From the NCBI GenBank assembly GCA_900555835.1, contig USMK01000005.1, forward strand, positions 8,486 to 72,485: a DNA stretch of 64,000 bases, given 5' to 3'. The notes below the pieces were generated by a model, which saw only the letters and a list, made by a program, of their open reading frames with translations, did no database searches and was not told the origin of the DNA. The position numbers and the translations under genes were made by a program. Source of the DNA: an uncultured Clostridium sp. Its GTDB lineage: Bacteria; Bacillota; Clostridia; TANB77; CAG-508. Each line of letters opens with the position of its first letter. The first letter of the stretch is position 1. Below, piece by piece: positions 62,803 through 64,000 of this stretch.

Positions 62803-63042
62803 TTATGCGTTTTCTTTTATGTATTCTACTACATCTCCTACAGTTACAACTTTTTCAGCATCAGCATCTGGTATTTCTATATCGAATGCTTCTTCTAATG
62901 CCATTATTAGTTCAACTATATCTAGTGAGTCTGCTCCTAAGTCGTCTATGAAAGATGCTTCCATATTAACGGCTGTTTCTGCAACTCCTAATTGTTCTAC
63001 TATTATTCCTTTTACTTTTTCGAATATTTCTTCTGTCTCCAT
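62803..63042 (-). CDS. acpP: Acyl carrier protein
   Basis: 79 residues. Carries fatty-acid intermediates on a phosphopantetheine arm. The attachment Ser is in DLGADSLDIVELIMALE. ATG 63042 is used; the ribosome site AAAGGAGG is 13 bases upstream, somewhat far. It follows plsX by about 93 bases, the usual plsX-acpP order. Confidence 0.95.
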   Translation of the reverse strand: METEEIFEKVKGIIVEQLGVAETAVNMEASFIDDLGADSLDIVELIMALEEAFDIEIPDADAEKVVTVGDVVEYIKENA

Positions 63043-63135
63043 TTTACTAAGAACACCTCCTTTTATTCTTCTCTTTGTTTCATTCATATATATAATATAG
63101 TTTGACTGAATTGTCAAGCAATTTTAATAACTATT

Positions 63136-64000
63136 TTAGTTTTTTTCAAATTCTTTTATCATCATATCAACTGAACCATTTTTTGCAAATTGTGCAGCTT
63201 GTTTTATTGTATAGTGGAATAGCATTTCATCACTACTTCCATGAGCTTTTACAACTGGTTTTTTTACACCCAAGAATAATGCTCCACCGTATTCTCTGTA
63301 ATCCATAGTTTTCTTAAATCTATTTATTCCCGGAAGTGCTGGAATTGCTGCTATTTTTGATAAAGTAGTTCCTGTTAAGCTTTCTGTTAGGGTTTTCTTT
63401 ATAAGTTTGCCCATTCCTTCTACTGTTTTTAGAAATACATTTCCTGTAAATCCGTCTGTTACTAAGGCATCTATTTCACCTGAAAAAGCATCTCTTCCTT
63501 CTACATTACCTACAAAATTTATTCCTAGCTCTTGTGATTTCTCTTTTAATAATTTATATGTTTCTTTTGTAAGTTCATTACCTTTTGTTTCTTCTGTTCC
63601 AATATTTAATAATCCAATTGCGGGCTTTTCTATTTTATATGTATTTTTCAAATAACAATTAGCCATTTGTGCAAATTGCAACAAATTAAGTGGCTTGCAA
63701 TTTGTATTAGCACCTGCATCAATTAACATTAAGCCTTTTTTATAAGCTGGAAGCATTGGAGCAATAGCTGGTCTATCTATTCCCTTTATTCTGCCAACCA
63801 ATAAAGTTGCACCTGTAAGCAATGCGCCAGAATTACCAGCAGAAACAAAGGCATCTCCCTTTCCTTCTTTTAATAAATTAAATCCTACCACCATAGAAGA
63901 ATCTTTTTTTGTTTTAATTGCATGTGTTGGAATATCCTCCATCTCAATAGATTCAGTTGTATGGTGTATTTTTATATTACTTGCAACCTCTGATATTGTA
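63136..64000 (-). CDS. plsX: Phosphate acyltransferase PlsX (5' end outside window)
   Basis: 288 residues visible; the family is about 330, so the N-terminal 40-50 residues are outside. Makes acyl phosphate from acyl-ACP for phospholipid synthesis. VSAGNSGALLTGATLLVGRIKGI, IDAGANTNCKP, VEGRD and VTDGFTGNVFLKT are standard PlsX motifs. The frame is open to the window edge. Confidence 0.93.
   Translation of the reverse strand, partial: TISEVASNIKIHHTTESIEMEDIPTHAIKTKKDSSMVVGFNLLKEGKGDAFVSAGNSGALLTGATLLVGRIKGIDRPAIAPMLPAYKKGLMLIDAGANTNCKPLNLLQFAQMANCYLKNTYKIEKPAIGLLNIGTEETKGNELTKETYKLLKEKSQELGINFVGNVEGRDAFSGEIDALVTDGFTGNVFLKTVEGMGKLIKKTLTESLTGTTLSKIAAIPALPGINRFKKTMDYREYGGALFLGVKKPVVKAHGSSDEMLFHYTIKQAAQFAKNGSVDMMIKEFEKN

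Noticed and set aside
1..64000. Broken genes as ordinary sequencing errors or decay
   Set aside because: All 13 breaks are an in-frame CGG before A/T, with the +1 frame giving GGA/GGT. No homopolymer is involved, no other codon is affected, and genes such as glyA, mreD and mecA would be expected to be needed. Raw reads were not available, so an artefact is not fully excluded.

Overview
The window is AT-rich DNA from a low-GC, Gram-positive, spore-forming anaerobe of the class Clostridia. The evidence is AGA/ATA/TTA-dominated codon use, strong GGAGG ribosome sites, the spore genes cwlD and two CotF-like genes, the AddAB/RecQ/PcrA repair set and a SUF operon with SufU. Dockerin and cohesin proteins suggest a gut or fibre-associated lineage (inference). 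Nearly all genes lie on the minus strand.

The most striking feature is the codon CGG. Ten otherwise ordinary genes (GT84/GH94 glucan synthase, cwlD, mreD, radC, mecA, a small membrane-anchored protein, a ZIP transporter, a gltD-like gene, recQ, glyA) each lose their frame at an in-frame CGG followed by A or T. In every case the frame is restored by skipping one base, so that the next codon is GGA or GGT (Gly). I count 13 such sites; one gene has three and radC has two. Elsewhere in native genes CGG occurs roughly a hundred times in the other two phases but never as an in-frame codon. The only two in-frame CGG codons read as Arg are in two genes with foreign-looking codon use (a ClpX-like ATPase and a MYG1-family protein). 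This looks like a lineage-wide +1 frameshift, or CGGN four-base decoding, at an otherwise abandoned codon.

The second highlight is a cellulosome-like system built on proteases (36.8-46.5 kb). It holds three cohesin proteins: one with an LPKAG-type anchor, one with a membrane helix and poly-Arg tail, and one cohesin-dockerin adaptor. It also holds an intact papain-like protease with dockerin, a 1267-residue papain-like pseudoprotease with six BIG2 domains and dockerin, and a cytosolic HExxH protein. Two more dockerin proteins lie at 14-16 kb and 61-62.7 kb. Three of the four transcription units share TGTAA repeats at 11-bp spacing upstream.

Layout: 1-4.9 kb glucan synthase (partial). 5-7.4 kb CwlD and M18 aminopeptidase. 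7.6-13.9 kb DUF4321-radC-mreBCD-mrdA-minC shape/division operon. 14-16 kb BIG2/dockerin protein. 16.4-18.6 kb mecA, small anchored protein and M23 peptidase. 18.6-19.2 kb gene-free, with a 194-bp palindromic element. 19.2-22 kb spore coat proteins and pcrA. 22.3-27.4 kb ZIP transporter, ClpX-like ATPase, prfA, an sRNA and small proteins. 27.7-31.1 kb leuS, dCMP deaminase and sufU. 31-36 kb sufS-sufD-sufB-sufC under a DtxR-family repressor. 36.2-36.7 kb ASCH protein and tRNA-Pro. 36.8-46.5 kb cohesin/dockerin cluster. 46.6-51.8 kb gltD-like, udg and addB. 52-53.6 kb ATPase remnant and ogg. 53.8-58.3 kb recQ-glyA and the MYG1-like gene. 58.4-64 kb YitT, radical SAM, rnc, dockerin protein, acpP and plsX (partial).

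A dispersed repeat of about 46 bp (GTGTCCCC...GGAAACGTCCCC) occurs at five loci between genes.
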